Assembly: GCA_964017125.1 (NCBI GenBank)
Contig: OZ024905.1
Location: 38,795,979-38,859,978, forward strand
Length of the DNA stretch: 64,000 nucleotides
DNA from: Flabesymbios commensalis
Lineage: Eukaryota > Annelida > Polychaeta > Terebellida > Flabelligeridae
Reading direction: 5' to 3'
Shown here piece after piece: positions 34,511 to 46,624 of the stretch. The stretch's first letter is position 1, and the number at the start of each line of letters is the position of its first letter. A program made the position numbers and the translations under genes. The notes beneath the pieces are model-generated. The model did not search any database and was not told the DNA's origin. It was given only the letters and a program-made list of their open reading frames with translations.

Positions 34511-35440
34511 GAACTCCAACAGAAAACGACTTAGAAAAAGCTAATGCGTTCGAAGAAACATTAGGGGAAATTCACAATACTCACAAAGGGCCAATTCTCG
34601 ACGAAACCTTCATGAAAAAAGTAGACGACAAAATTGCAGAAAAATACCATCTTTTCAACCCACTAGAATTATATGTAGATGAAAAGGGCGATGAGAACCC
34701 TATAATGAGACATATATCCTTAACAAAAAATTAAAAAACAACTAAGTAAAACCAAGGGTCGATTGGCGCCTGGCCAAGACTGTATTCTATATACTGTGTT
34801 AAAACAATGTCCAGAAATAGTATTTAAAAACCTAGAACAAATTTACAATATATGCCTACAAACTGGTTACTTTCCGGAGCCTTGGAAACAAGCAATGGGA
34901 ACAATGATTACAAAACCAAATAAAAACCACAAAATCACTACAAACTATAGACCCATCAGCCTACTAAGTTGTATCGGAAAATTATTTGAAAAAATACTTG
35001 CAAATAGAATAAGAGGCGAGCTCGAAAAGAGAAAATTCTTTAATCAATGGCTACTTGAAATAAAAGATGCGCGATGGAACACATATTACTATTAACAGAT
35101 GACGCCCTTACAGGCTTACAAGCAAATAGACTTGCCGTCTTTATAGACGTAGAAACGTAGAAAAGGCATTTGATTCGGTATGGCGTAATGGCCTCAGAAA
35201 TAAGCTAATGAACAGTGAGCTGCCGAATAAAATTATACGTTTAATGTCTGCGTTTATTTCAGACAGAACAATTGCCGTTAAAATTAATGATGAAATGTCA
35301 GATAAAGTAAAACTTAATGCTGGCACACCTCGAGGGTCTGTCCTCCGCCCACTCATGAACAACCAAGTGAAGATATCACAATTTGCGGATGATCTAGGTA
35401 TGTGGACATTCGGCCCCAATAGTAGGGCAGATACCCAAAG
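34511..35440 (+). mobile_element. Jockey-like LINE, front part of reverse transcriptase
   Basis: Translated pieces match the reverse transcriptase of Jockey-like non-LTR elements: RLAPGQD, TGYFPEPWK, YRPISLLSCIGKLFEKI near 34760-35020, then VEKAFDSVW-like sequence near 35150, AGTPRGSVL near 35320, and the catalytic FADDLGMWT near 35382-35408. The frame changes at least near 34735 and 35085-35160, and a stretch between PRGSVL and the FADD block is shortened. The reading continues at 41512, past a ~6 kb insertion. The left part from 34511 encodes the sequence usually found before the RT core (KANAFEETLGEIH). Confidence 0.8.
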
Positions 35441-35529
35441 GTATTGTGCAATTAATGATAAAAGCATGAAACTTCTCACACACGTACTAGATACACTAAC
35501 GTTCCTTTTCAGACATGGAGGCATTTTGT

Positions 35530-36175
35530 ATTAGACCTTATTCAAGGTCAAAGATCAAATTTCAAGGTCAAATATGATTTTTTTACCAAATAAAGCTACA
35601 AACAAGTGTAATACCTCTATTCCATGTAATTTTGACTGAAAAACTAATTTCTGGCATACTTTTAATGATTCAATGTCATTTTCAAGGTCAAAAGGTCAAT
35701 TTTGAGGTCAAATTGTTGAAAATGTCATGTCGAACAAGCATAATGAGAAACAAATGTAATAACTTTTTTTTTTTACTACATAATCTATTTCTAATAATAT
35801 TTTGCTGATTCAAGGTCATTTTCGAGGTCAAAAGGTCAATTCTAAGGTCAAAGCGGCGAAAATATTACTTTTAACAAATACAAATAGCAGCAAGTGTAAT
35901 AGCATCCTCTTTCTGGTGTGTTTTTGATCGAATAATCGATTTGTGGTACTATTTTGATGATTAAAGTTTATCTCCAAGGTCATAACGTAAATGTTAAGGT
36001 CAAGTAAGCGAAAATATGATTTTCAAGGTCAAATATGTAGATGTAATACTTCTTTTTCGTGTACTTTTGACTGTACAATCCATTTCTGGTACTATTTTCA
36101 TTATTCTAGGTTATCAAAGTCAAAACGTCAATTTCAAGGTGAAATGAGCAAAAATATGATTCTAAAACATAAGAA
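35530..36175. repeat. AGGTCA-rich diverged tandem repeat, ~150 bp units
   Basis: Four or five diverged units carry TTCAAGGTCAAAAGGTCAAT, CAAGTGTAATAC and TTTCTGGTACTATTTTGATG themes. About a dozen AGGTCA words occur, several as AGGTCAAAAGGTCA. This is the inverse orientation of the units in 31950-33250. No coding sequence is present. Confidence 0.75.
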
Positions 36176-36877
36176 TCTTTGTTTTTTATAATGTAATGTT
36201 GACTACAGTAGACATGCTAAGATCTAAACAATGGGCATATGTCGCACTTTTAGGACTAGCATCACACTTAGCACGTATGTATGTTCTATAGACCCATTAG
36301 AAAAGTTTTATCCAAAGAGACGATTCGTATTTAATTCTAAAGACCCAAAAATCTGCTATTTTTTAAGATGGCCAAAGTCAAACATTAAAATGATATTTGC
36401 CTACTGTTCAACAGAAAAGAAACATGTGTCTACAAAAGGATTTTCAGGTATGCCCGACTTAAAGATGGCCGCCAGTTGTGCAAGGTCAAACAATAATTTG
36501 GTATCATGCTGTGACGGAATTGAAGCAGATTCATGATGTTAATGTCTATAAAAGGGCTTTCAGGTAGGCCTACGCCACCAGAAAATAACATTAGAGACGA
36601 TAGAGATCGCTAAGTCTAAGATGGCGGCTATAAGTTAACTACTATCTGAACAACAATAGGCTGTAGACTTAATTAATTGTTAAATTTAAGGCCTGGATCC
36701 CCTTTCCATGAATTTATTTTATCTTAAAAAGTGGGCCCTATTTTGCAGGCCTATGCACTTGACCTACAATTAGGTCAAATACATGGGTATGGTATGGTAT
36801 GCCCACGCCAGCCTGCCATAATGATTTACAGGTACTGTGAGACTACGCCGAATGAACCTTCATTTGTCAGAAGGGTA
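36176..36877. other. non-coding stretch within the insertion
   Basis: No gene was recognised. A 101-codon frame at 36231-36536 has no domain that I know. AAGATGGCCGCC at 36463 and AAGATGGCGGC near 36619 repeat the common motif. Confidence 0.4.
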
Positions 36878-37628
36878 GTTCCACGATAATGTGTACCACC
36901 AACCTACTGAGTGGACCTAAAAATAAATGATAATTTTGACGTTTCAATTTATTTGTAGAATGAACAAACAACATGTTTTTGATAAATTCGATATAATTTA
37001 TAAATTTTATAATGTTAAAAAAACATTTATTCGTGCAGTCTTGCAATGGGAAATAGAGAGAAATTTTGTTGTTTTAATAGCAGTCACCCACAAATAATTC
37101 ACGTGTCACCGATACATGAAAATCACACATAGTAACACCAAAGTATCATAATATCACCTTTATTTTGCTTAATATTTTTTTGTTTAATGTTCATTTAGTA
37201 AAAACCAAAATGCTAACGTGACGTTTTAAGAGCTGTCTTGGACGTACATCTGTACGTAATCACGTTAGCATGTAGGCCCTACTTCACATAATAGGGTCTA
37301 ATATTAATATGATATATTTATATGGCGCACATATCAACCTCATCATATGCCTACAGGCTACATGACGACTTAAATTATATTATCCCTGGTCATTGGACCT
37401 GTTAGGCCTAAATGATGTACCATTTCAACTCCCCGGGGAGCATACATCACTGCAAACGTTTTGCGCTATTGATTTTTTTTATTATCGAATATATTTTCCA
37501 TCTCTATCGCACCAGGTAATCCTACTCATCCACTCCCGAGTGAAATGAAGCATGTGGGGGCACAAATTGACACATCAATGTCCTAGGGTGTAGAGAGAAG
37601 AAACATTGACATTTCTCTGAAAAGTATG

Positions 37629-37712
37629 CACCAAGCGAGCCTTAAACTCGCAAGGCAGGCATGCAGCGGCGAATTGCAAAGTTCTACGCTTTATCCATTG
37701 CATCACGTCCCA
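37629..37712 (-). ncRNA. tRNA-like SINE head
   Basis: On the minus strand, GATGCAATGGATAAAGCG resembles an A-box in a D-arm, and GCGAGTTTAAGGCTCGC resembles a T-arm with B-box. Spacing is right for a tRNA-like promoter of about 80 bases. It is a single decayed copy and the rest of a SINE body is not clear. Confidence 0.5.
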
Positions 37713-38044
37713 CACATCCCTAAAACAGTATGTTCTGGGTATGGCTATTGATCAATTTGGCTACTTTTCGTTTCAACTGTTATTTTTATGAGTGGTAGAT
37801 GTTTGTTTTTTCATAATTACAAAAAATTGATAAACTTTTCGCTTGAAGAGGTTGGCCTTTTTGCAATTAACATGCACATAGATTGTTTCAGAACAATTGT
37901 GTGTTCAAGATTCAAGTGCTCTTTAATTTCTATAGGTGGAAGGAATGTCTCAACATGCGCTCCTCAAATAAATACAAACTACTTCAATTTAATCATGTTT
38001 ATGAAGTAGAATATCACCAATAGGCCTACATCTTTTTTTGTAGC

Positions 38045-38500
38045 CATAACAGTGAAAACATCTATATATCATAACGCTCACAGGCAAAAACATCCACAAA
38101 ACATAACGTTCACAGTGAAAACATCCAATTAACATAACGTTCACAGTGAAAAACATCCAAATAACATAGCGTTCACAGTGAAAAACATCCAAATAACATA
38201 ACGGTAACAGTGAGAAACATCCAATTACGATAACGTTAACATTGAAAAACATCCAAATAACATAACGTTAACAGTGAGAAACATCCAATTACCATAACGT
38301 TAACAGTGAAAAACATCCAATGAACATAACGTTAACAGTGATAAACATCCAAATAACATAACGTTAACAGTGAAAAACATCCAATTAACATAACGTTCAC
38401 AGTAAAAAAAACATCCAAATAGCATAACGTTAGCAGTGAAAAACATCCAAATAACATAACGTTCACAGTGAAAAACATCCAAGAAATATAACGTTAGTGT
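38045..38500. repeat. 32-bp minisatellite
   Basis: About 14 units on the theme CATAACGTTAACAGTGAAAA plus ACATCCAAATAA recur every 32 bases. Variation is mainly GTTAAC against GTTCAC and CCAAAT against CCAATT. Minus-strand open frames through it, with VIWMFF-type repeats, are by-products. Confidence 0.95.
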
Positions 38501-39489
38501 GAAGTTTGTCCAGTATCCATAAACGATAGCAACACAAACACAAATGTGTTTAATTATAGCCTTGACTGGCACAAAGCATTACATTTGCTGTAATGAGATA
38601 CATTATTTCATTTTCTATGGAAATGGCATGTTCAGAGGTACAAACTGGGCACTTAGCAGGCTTGAATTGTCAAATTTACCAAACCAAAATGCTAACGTTA
38701 CTTTCTCATTAATCACGTAGATGGTGACGTAAATTTTGACCAATACATTTTAGAAACATGCCTACCACATAGCGGTATTTTTCTGAACTAACACGTGCAG
38801 GGAATAGCCACAGATATCAAAAACATGTCACATGGGCAGCTAGTATACAAATCTGTTGCTGTACAGTGCGTAAACTGTAGTGCTATTGGTACGCAAAATA
38901 GGACAGCGAATTCCGTGACTGACAAATCGATGCCACTATATCTAGACATTTATTAATTTAACATTTTGTGTTATATATTTTAGTAGACAAACCAATTGAC
39001 TGGTCAATTGCTCAAGTTCATATTGATGGTGTAAATAGTTTTGACGTACGAACACTTTTAATTTTGCTAACGTGATGAATACATCTTTGATGTACAAAAT
39101 CACGTTTTAAGTGTCAATTTTAAACATCCATATTTTTGTCAAAAAATGCCTCGTGGTAAAATAGACTTTCAATAATCATAATTTGATATATTGTTTTTAT
39201 GATGCAGCATAATGTTAGCTAAATTAATTAAAGAATGTTGACAAAAACGATGTACAAAAACATGACATGTCGACAAAGTAGGTTTTATAGTCTTGATATG
39301 ACAGGTTTTTCACTACGTTTTATTAATTTTAAGTTTTCACGATTTGTCTTTATCACAGAGAATTTGGTACACTATATGTCAGTATGGTAACCTTTAGGCA
39401 CACTTATTTCCTCTTTGGTATACTAAAACAATAAAATGTAATTTGCAATCATAATAATGCTAACGTTATGGTACACATTATCGTGGAAC

Positions 39490-40266
39490 CTGCCAGAATC
39501 ACTCATCTACCATAATGACATTATAAGGCGATGCAGATTTTCGTGTATGGTCATCGCCTACTTTGGGTTTCATTGGGTAAACAAAAATGCCCAAAAGAAT
39601 TCCTGAAAATGCCACAATGCCGTCTGTATGTGTCTATGATAGATACCAAAATCATAGATATAATCATCTAACTCGATTCCACTTAATGTTTCACACATTT
39701 CTTGCTTGTTTGTGGATCAGGGACGGCAATTATTTTGGCCTTCTGGCTACCCTCTTGGCTCTACCATCTTTAAAATAATGTCTGGTAATAACACCACACG
39801 GTATACACCAAAATCATCGATCTATTACAATTCCAGTAAAAGTTATACACGTATATTGCTCTATCATGGCCATTGTGTTTCCTTAATGACCAGCATCGTG
39901 GTTTTCGGCATGTAGCCTAGATGGTGTCTAAATTTTCATTCTGTTGAAAGTGATATGAATCTTTTGTTTGACCTTTAACAAATGGCGGCCATCTTGGATT
40001 GCACCCACACTGCAATGTCTGAAGTACTTTCTGGCCACACCTATTTTGTCGGGGATACCTGACAATCCTATCGTAAACACAACAATCTTGAATGTGATAT
40101 CCATTTATTATTTGACCTTGCAAAGATTTAACCACAAAACAGTCTCTAACCCACAACTACCAGGTCCATCAAATTAGGGATTGAGAAAGGATGGAGGGTT
40201 GTGGCAACCGGTGTGGACAGCACTTCCCGAAGCATCCAGATCATGCTATGAACTAGGCTAGTCCAC
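39490..40266. other. non-coding stretch
   Basis: No gene was recognised. ATGGCGGCCATCTTGGATTG at 39983-40002 is the clearest copy of the common motif. Confidence 0.4.
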
Positions 40267-40356
40267 TGTGGGTGTGAAAAGGGTTGCAGTGGTAGATGCA
40301 AATGCATCAAGGCAGCCCTCCAATGTACAGCACCATGTTTCTGCTCTAGAGACCAA
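40267..40356 (+). pseudogene. Cys-rich C-terminal fragment of a dispersed gene family
   Basis: Thirty codons read CGCEKGCSGRCKCIKAALQC and then TAPCFCSRDQ. The spacing, with pairs of CxC and a CTxxCxC end, is that of the Cys-rich tails that close certain large uncharacterised proteins found in many copies in marine invertebrates. A decayed relative of the same family appears at 54400-57095. Only the tail is present here. Assignment rests on memory of the motif. Confidence 0.4.
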
Positions 40357-40429
40357 AACTAAACGTTAACACACTAGTCGCTATGAAAATAGTGTAGTAA
40401 AGTAAAATGTTTCCGTAATATATACCAGT

Positions 40430-40865
40430 TTTTAAACAAAGGATGGAGTAGTGTCCCAAGAGATTGCTAGATATAATTAAGTAATATACGGCGTCCCACA
40501 TGGCTTAATCTTAGGTCCATTACTTTTTTATTATTTATTGCCTTTGACGGGTAACTTAGATAGTTTGTCTTTTTTTGCTGATGATGCAACTGAGTCTGTT
40601 TCTTCTCCTTTGATTAAAAAAATTGAGATATCTTTACAAAATTGTGCAAAAATCCTTATAATTGGTGCAAAGCTAATCGTATGATATCAAGTGCAGTCAA
40701 AACAAACAAAGGTCATGGTAATTGCCTCATCAAGAAGATTTCAAAATCTCAAAAAGGATGAACGAAATTTAAATATATATCTGAACGAAAATAATTTGGA
40801 ACAAGTCACACATGAAAAACTATTAGGTTGCGTTATTAATGAAAATCTTACCTTTCCATAATTAT
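40430..40865 (+). mobile_element. CR1/L2-type LINE reverse transcriptase fragment
   Basis: GVPHGLILGPLLF at about 40490 corresponds to the GVPQGSILGPLLF block of non-LTR reverse transcriptases. FFADDAT near 40570-40588 is the catalytic FADD block, and a later frame reads EQVTHEKLLGCVINENLTF, the usual LGV/I block. There are at least two frame changes after the FADD block and the fragment is short at both ends. It lies inside the ~6 kb insertion and differs from the Jockey-like LINE around it. Confidence 0.75.
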
Positions 40866-41368
40866 TCTTTTTTCCCTGTTTGAATGTTTCGTGTTCTTAT
40901 TATTATTGATAATGTATAATCTTATATTTAATTAATCTACATACGTTACAAAAATATTAAATCATCATTTTGGTATTATTTGAAATGATAGTAGAACAAG
41001 ATATTGCTAGGAATAATAGATATTGGAACAATGTGTAACCAAATTATCTGTTCCAGTTGATTACCTAACTAATGAACTACTAGAACTAATGATTTATATT
41101 GTTTATAATATTTATATTATTATATATGTATATTATTTTAAGAGATATAACGTGTGCCACTGATATCATCTGCTAACTGTTTAAAATCAAATACTTGCAC
41201 CAGTGGAAAATATTGAAAAGAAATACGAAGAATTCTTTGCGTTTTTTAACACCGCGTTTCTTGATAATCGAAAAAACACAAAATGTCTAAAAGTGTTGTT
41301 CAATGTCAATTAATATGTCAATAATTGTCTCGATAAGTAAAAATCGAGTATAATGGTGGTCGTGACCT
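40866..41368. other. AT-rich stretch between LINE fragment and insertion end
   Basis: Nothing recognisable beyond AT-rich sequence was seen. Confidence 0.4.
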
Positions 41369-41511
41369 TCAAAGGTCAAATTTAAAATGCCTCCATGTCT
41401 GAAGTCGAACTCTATCATGTTTAGGTACAGTACAAAAAAATCATGCTTTTATCATCAAATGCACAATACTTTCAATATATCAGCTTACCTGTCCTACTAC
41501 AACGCCACATA

Positions 41512-42175
41512 CGTTCAATATCGGATCTATAAAACATTTTCGGCTCTAGGAAAGTGGTGCTCCAAATGGAGAATTAAATTAAATGCTAAAAAGACGCAGC
41601 TAATTGTTCTTAAAAAGAACGGGAGACAACACAAAAAAACAAAGTTTCAATTATTCGGAGAAGAAATAGATCATGTGGAAGAGGCAACGCTGCTGGGAGT
41701 GAATATCACAAAAAACATTAACTTTCGATCAAATAATAAAAATGGCAATATCCAGAGCAAATAAACGATTAAACTTACTAAGACTTCTAAGTGATACTAG
41801 CTGGGGATGTAAGCCTAAAATAATCATGCAATCAGACCAGTCCTAAAATATGGAGCGGTAGCTCTCCTATCGGCACCTAAAACAACATTAGAAAAGATAC
41901 AACTAGTACAAAATAATCAAGATAGCTTACCGCCTGCCGTGGTGTACCAGCACACGCAAAATACATGAGCTAGCAGGAATCGAACCCATTAAAAATCGAT
42001 TCCAATCATTAGCGAACAAATGTATAAACTCATTAGAAGAACACTCAGAAGTATGCCTATTCAAACTCCAAAAGGAATTACATAATGCGATAAAGAAGAG
42101 GGACAAAACAAATTTTCTTGACGAATTACTAGGAAACTACAAGAAACAATATGGAAATGAAAATGGCATGTAACA
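41512..42175 (+). mobile_element. Jockey-like LINE, rear part of reverse transcriptase
   Basis: Translation resumes with LGKWCSKWRIKLNAKKTQLI near 41548, then EEATLLGVNI near 41680, ANKRLNLLRLL near 41760 and a C-terminal region (KIHELAGIEPIKNRFQSLAN) to about 42170. This completes the element begun at 34511. At least three frame changes or stops are present, near 41745, 41840 and 41920. About 130 bases of AT-rich sequence follow before the LTR element. Confidence 0.8.
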
Positions 42176-42311
42176 ACTAACATCAAACAGCAAACCTTCT
42201 GCGAGAAACCTTTTCGCTATGCTCGTAAACTCAATTTATAAGACCAATACCTAATAATAGGCCTACGTGGCTTATCATTTATATTACCGCAACCTATCTT
42301 GTCTGAGTTTC

Positions 42312-42928
42312 TGGAATCCTCTGGATTATAGAAGCTACGAGAAAACTGTACAATACAAGAACGTATAAATTGGAGTAGTATTGTGATTGTTAGTTAGTGC
42401 CTGCTAGTTCGTGCTAAAGCTCGTGCTAAAGTTGCTACAAAGTATTGATACATTACTTGATAAGCCTAGATATTTTTGCTGAGAGATTCTACTGGCTATA
42501 TATTCATTTTGCTGTGAGAAATTATTGACTGTGAGGTGATGGCCTAAGTAATAGACTAGGCTACAGTGACTGGCGATAGGCCTACTGACATTTTAACCTG
42601 TGGATTAAACAAACATTTAGATTATTCACTTTATTGGATATTTACACACTAGAGGACATTTGAGATCTGTTGAGATTAATGCAAGTGTCTTGTTTTATTA
42701 TTGTGAACTTGTCTGTCAAAGAAATTATGAAGTATTGTCAAACTGAGATCATCACAGTAAAAATTACTTTATTAAATACATTGTTATTGTTACTTGAATG
42801 AGACTTTGAGTTTTTATTCATTCTTTTGACGCTGATCGGCTCGCACTTCAGAGTAAATTGGTTTATTCAATTCCCCTAGACAAACTTTAAATAGAGCCAA
42901 AGTGAAACCCTATCTGGAGTTCGTAACA
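42312..42928 (+). repeat. 5' LTR of the Gmr1-like element
   Basis: It begins TGGAATCCTCTGG and ends GTTCGTAACA. A TATAAATT word near 42364 could be the LTR promoter. It matches 49995-50611 at about 96%, with about 25 substitutions and two single-base indels by eye. No clear target-site duplication was seen outside the pair. Confidence 0.88.
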
Positions 42929-44750
42929 AGATTAATTCGGGTCTCTACACGGGACTAATTTTGAATTATGTGCAGAATTAAAACAAGCACAAGAGTTGAG
43001 AAAGGCAGAAAAAAATCTAGAAAAAGAAATTAAATTAGCAGAAATTGAGAGGGAAAGAGATATTCAGTTAAGAAATGTGAAACACAAACAGAAATAGCTA
43101 AGGTAAAAGCTGAAAATCCTCATGCAGCTTCGTCGTATGACAACCATCATATTACAAAATTTTCAAAATTGGTGCCAAGATTTGTTGAATCAGATCCTGA
43201 TTCATTTTTCTTGCAATTCTTGAATTTGAAGATTTTGCAGGAATGAAATGGGAGAAATCTGATTGGGCCATTTTGATACATAGAGCTGTATTTGGTAAAG
43301 CTGCTACTGTCATTGTTGCCATGTCTCAAGAAAATAAATTTGATTATGATGAAGTAAAGAGTGTCATTCTGAAAGCTTATGAATTGATAACTGAGGCATA
43401 TCGTCAGAAATTCCGCAACTACCGTAGAAATGAAAAACAAACTTTTGTAGAATTTGTTGACAAGCAAAGTATCTTGTATGAGAAGTGGGTCAGATCTGAG
43501 AATGTTGACTCAGGTTATGACAATTTGAGAGAGCTTGTGTTAAAAGAACAGCTAAATTCATGTTTACCTGGGGATATAAAGACTTATTTAGCTGAGAAAG
43601 CTCCTGACAATCTAAAGAAAAGTGCTGAGTTAGCGGATGACTATAGCCTCATTCATAAGGATGACAGAAATTCACCACAGAGATTATGGTAATAGTTCTG
43701 CTGTACAGAATAATAAAGCAGGTGTCAGTACAAACAGTAATGTAAAGCCTAACAACATGAACAAGGGTCAGTCTGATAGCAAGAATGAAAAGCAAAATAA
43801 CCAAGTAGTAAAGCAGAAGCCTAAATGTTATCCCTGCAGAAAATTAGGACATTGATTGCTGGGAGCTAAAAGGATCTCCTAAAGCTGATGGTAAAAATCC
43901 TGCTGGATTTGTTTCTCAACGGAGAACAACAAGAGGGTCACACTAATTATAGAAATCATAATGTAATTGCTGATAGGTTCGGTAATAAAAATGATAAATG
44001 TAATGAAAGTTCAGATTCAGGTGTAGTATACTGCAGCTTGCCTGCTGAGTTTACTCCGTTTGTTCTTGAGAGCTCTGTGTCTAAAGAGACAGATAGTGAA
44101 AGTGCCAAAACTGTGAAAATTCTGCGAGATACTGGGTGTATGCAGAGTTTGATTTTGACAAGTGTATTGCCTACCGGGGATACAGCCACTGGTGAGGATG
44201 TACTAATTTCTGGAGTTTTTGGCCATAATAGGGTACCTCTGCATAAGTTTTACTTGAAGTCTGACTCGATTACAGGTTTTGTGGAAAATTGGGTGCTATT
44301 GACCAGTTACCATTTGGTAGTGTGTCTCTGTTGCTAGGCAATGACTTAGCTGGGGATAAAGTAAAACCATCAGGTTGTATTGTAGTGGATGAGCCACAAG
44401 ACGATGTTACTGATAATTTGGGTTTAGATAAAACTTCTTGTGTAGTCACTAGGGCTATGAAAAAGAAATTATCAGATAACGATAAAAATGAAAGTGTATT
44501 AGCCACAGATACAGACACAAATAATAATAGCATAGCTATAGCTGATACATTCATGAGACATGATGTAGACAGTAGTGTGTCATGTAATGATAATGTTTAT
44601 AGAGTCGCCAGTTAATGGACGACAGCTTAGACTAGATCAGAAAAAGGACCCAGAACTAGCTAGTCTAATAACAGATGCTCTACCTCTTAGCGAGACAGAT
44701 AAAGTCTCAGAAGGTTATCATGTTAAAAAAGACATATTAATGAGAAAGTG

Positions 44751-46624
44751 TATGGAGCTGTATTCGGGTCAAAACTGTCAGGAAGTCATTCGACGCAAAC
44801 TCTCGTTCTGATTTAATGACATACGTTTTAATTGACGCATTTGTAATGTCGGTATTGTTGCTTATCTCATCTTAACCGACACACTTGTGGTCTTCTTCAG
44901 CTGCATAAGTTAATTGAGCCATAATCTCATTTTAATTGACATGCCTGCAGTCTTCTTTACGGCTATGCAAGTTAATTGAACGCGTCCCCTTCTTCTTGAC
45001 TGTCTGACGTTCAACTGTGATTGGCATTGCTGTTGACGGGGACTCATTTTAGTTGAATCATCTGTGTTTTAACTGACTAATGGAACTACCCGACCAATTT
45101 TATAGCTTTATATAATTTTTATAGTATCTATAATGGTTAAAAAGATGTAGGCCCTACAATTTTGAATTTTTTCTGAAAAAGTGAGAAAAAAACATGACTT
45201 TATAGAGACGTCATATATTTTATTTTACATGCTCTAAAAAGTGTTGACCTGTTTCTTGTATGAGTTGATACCAACACCACAAACAAAATTCTATAAAAAT
45301 TGGCCCATTATAGCCTATAGATAGATAATTGCTGAATTAGAAGGTCACCTCCGATACCGGGTAATGCGCTACGCCACTAGACTACAAACAAGGCTAAATA
45401 TTGTGGTTCCAGTAGCTGAGTAGATCTACCGGTGGGCCCTATAGTTTTTATTGTACTCAGCTTTAAGCCACCCAGTGTATTGTACACACATAATCTAGCA
45501 GACATTTTTCGGAGGTAAACTATATAGTATAAAATAACGAAAAAAAGATATTGTGATGCAGGTTGTGGGCGAAAATAGATATTAGTCTAATTAAGCTTGA
45601 GAGATGCACTACTACTAGGCCTATATCTGTTTAGTCTACATTTAATATATTACGAATAATAATCATTAATGTTATTTATGTCATTTATATTAAACATAAC
45701 ATATATTTTACGGCTATCTGATTTAGTGATTATCTCCTGGTTTATACCCAACTGTAGATAATAGGGGATTTTAAATGTTAAATGTCCATTGAAAGCACGT
45801 CATTCAGTGAAAATGGGACGAAATGACGGTGTATAATCCATGAGATTGCCTATTTTACAACAATATTAGAAACAGTGATCAATGTATGTAATAACTGAAG
45901 AATGGCATCAATAAATAAACATTAATATACATCATTTTGTTGTTGAGCATTATTTACCATGTTGACAGACCATAATTCTCCTCCACTCTCCAGATGGCGC
46001 TGTTGCCGGCGAGGAACAAGTGTAAACCAAGTGTCGAACCCCACAATTATTATTGGCCAGAATGTGACCTTGGGACAGATCACATTAAGGCCAAGTTATC
46101 TCCACGTGTTTTATGTAGAGCTGTAAACACTGCGCTAAATTGGATGCGCGTTCGTTCTCAGTCGGCTAAAACACAGATTACTCAACTAACATGATTCCCC
46201 GTCAACAGCAATGCCAATCACAGTTGAGCGTTAGACAGTCAAGAAGAACGGGACGCGTTCAATTAACTTGTATAGCCGTAAAGCAGACTACAGGCATGTC
46301 AATTAAAATGAGATTACGGCTCAATTAACTTATGCAACTAAAGAAGTCCACAAGTGTGTCGATTAAGATGAGGTACGCAACATTACAAATGCGTCAATTA
46401 AAACGTATGTCATTAAAGAAGAACGAGAGTTGCAGAATTAAAATGAGATTGCTGTTTAATTAGCTTATGTAACTGCAAAGAAGACCACAATCGTGTCGGT
46501 TAAGATGAGATAAGCAACAATGCCAACATTACAAATGCGTCAAATAAAACGTATGTCATTAAATCAGAACGATAGTTTGACTCGACTGACTTCCTGACAG
46601 TTTTGACCCGAATACAGCTCCATA
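44751..46624. mobile_element. 1.87-kb DNA element with long terminal inverted repeats, inserted in the LTR element
   Basis: The ends are inverted: TATGGAGCTGTATTCGGGTC at 44751 pairs with its complement ending at 46624. The inverted match continues for about 300 bases with many GTCAATTAAAAYG-type words. The right arm has a partial internal duplication and is longer (about 46190-46624). A 6-base direct repeat, AAAGTG, flanks the element at 44745-44750 and 46625-46630. The 1.1 kb core holds no transposase; a 66-codon frame at 45994-46194 has no known domain. It is non-autonomous. A six-base target duplication is seen in a few eukaryotic DNA transposon groups, and I do not assign one. Confidence 0.82.

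Larger units (their letters stand above)
36878..39489. mobile_element. segment bounded by a perfect 21-bp inverted repeat
   Basis: GTTCCACGATAATGTGTACC plus A at 36878-36898 is perfectly inverted at 39469-39489. Inside, GCTAACGT words recur near 37211, 38689, 39066 and 39459, plus one inverted at 37260-37271. The pair at 37210-37221 and 37260-37271 (ATGCTAACGTGA) forms a hairpin. The layout suggests a non-autonomous DNA element of 2.6 kb with subterminal repeats. No transposase or target duplication was recognised. Confidence 0.5.
35440..41510. mobile_element. ~6 kb inverted-repeat-ended insertion into the Jockey-like LINE
   Basis: The ends at about 35440-35545 and 41370-41480 are inverted copies of one another. 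Shared blocks are GTATTGTGCA, GATGATAAAAGCATGA, TCAGACATGGAGGCATTTT and the AGGTCAAA tract. Homology of the flanking sequence to one LINE on both sides shows that the block was inserted, give or take 50 bases at each border. The interior holds AGGTCA-rich repeats, an inverted-repeat-bounded segment, a tRNA-like sequence, a 32-bp minisatellite and a second LINE fragment. No transposase was recognised. Confidence 0.6.

Noticed and set aside
44751-46624. Polinton-type origin of the element with 6-base target duplication
   Set aside because: The ends do not start AG, the element is only 1.9 kb, and no Polinton gene is present.
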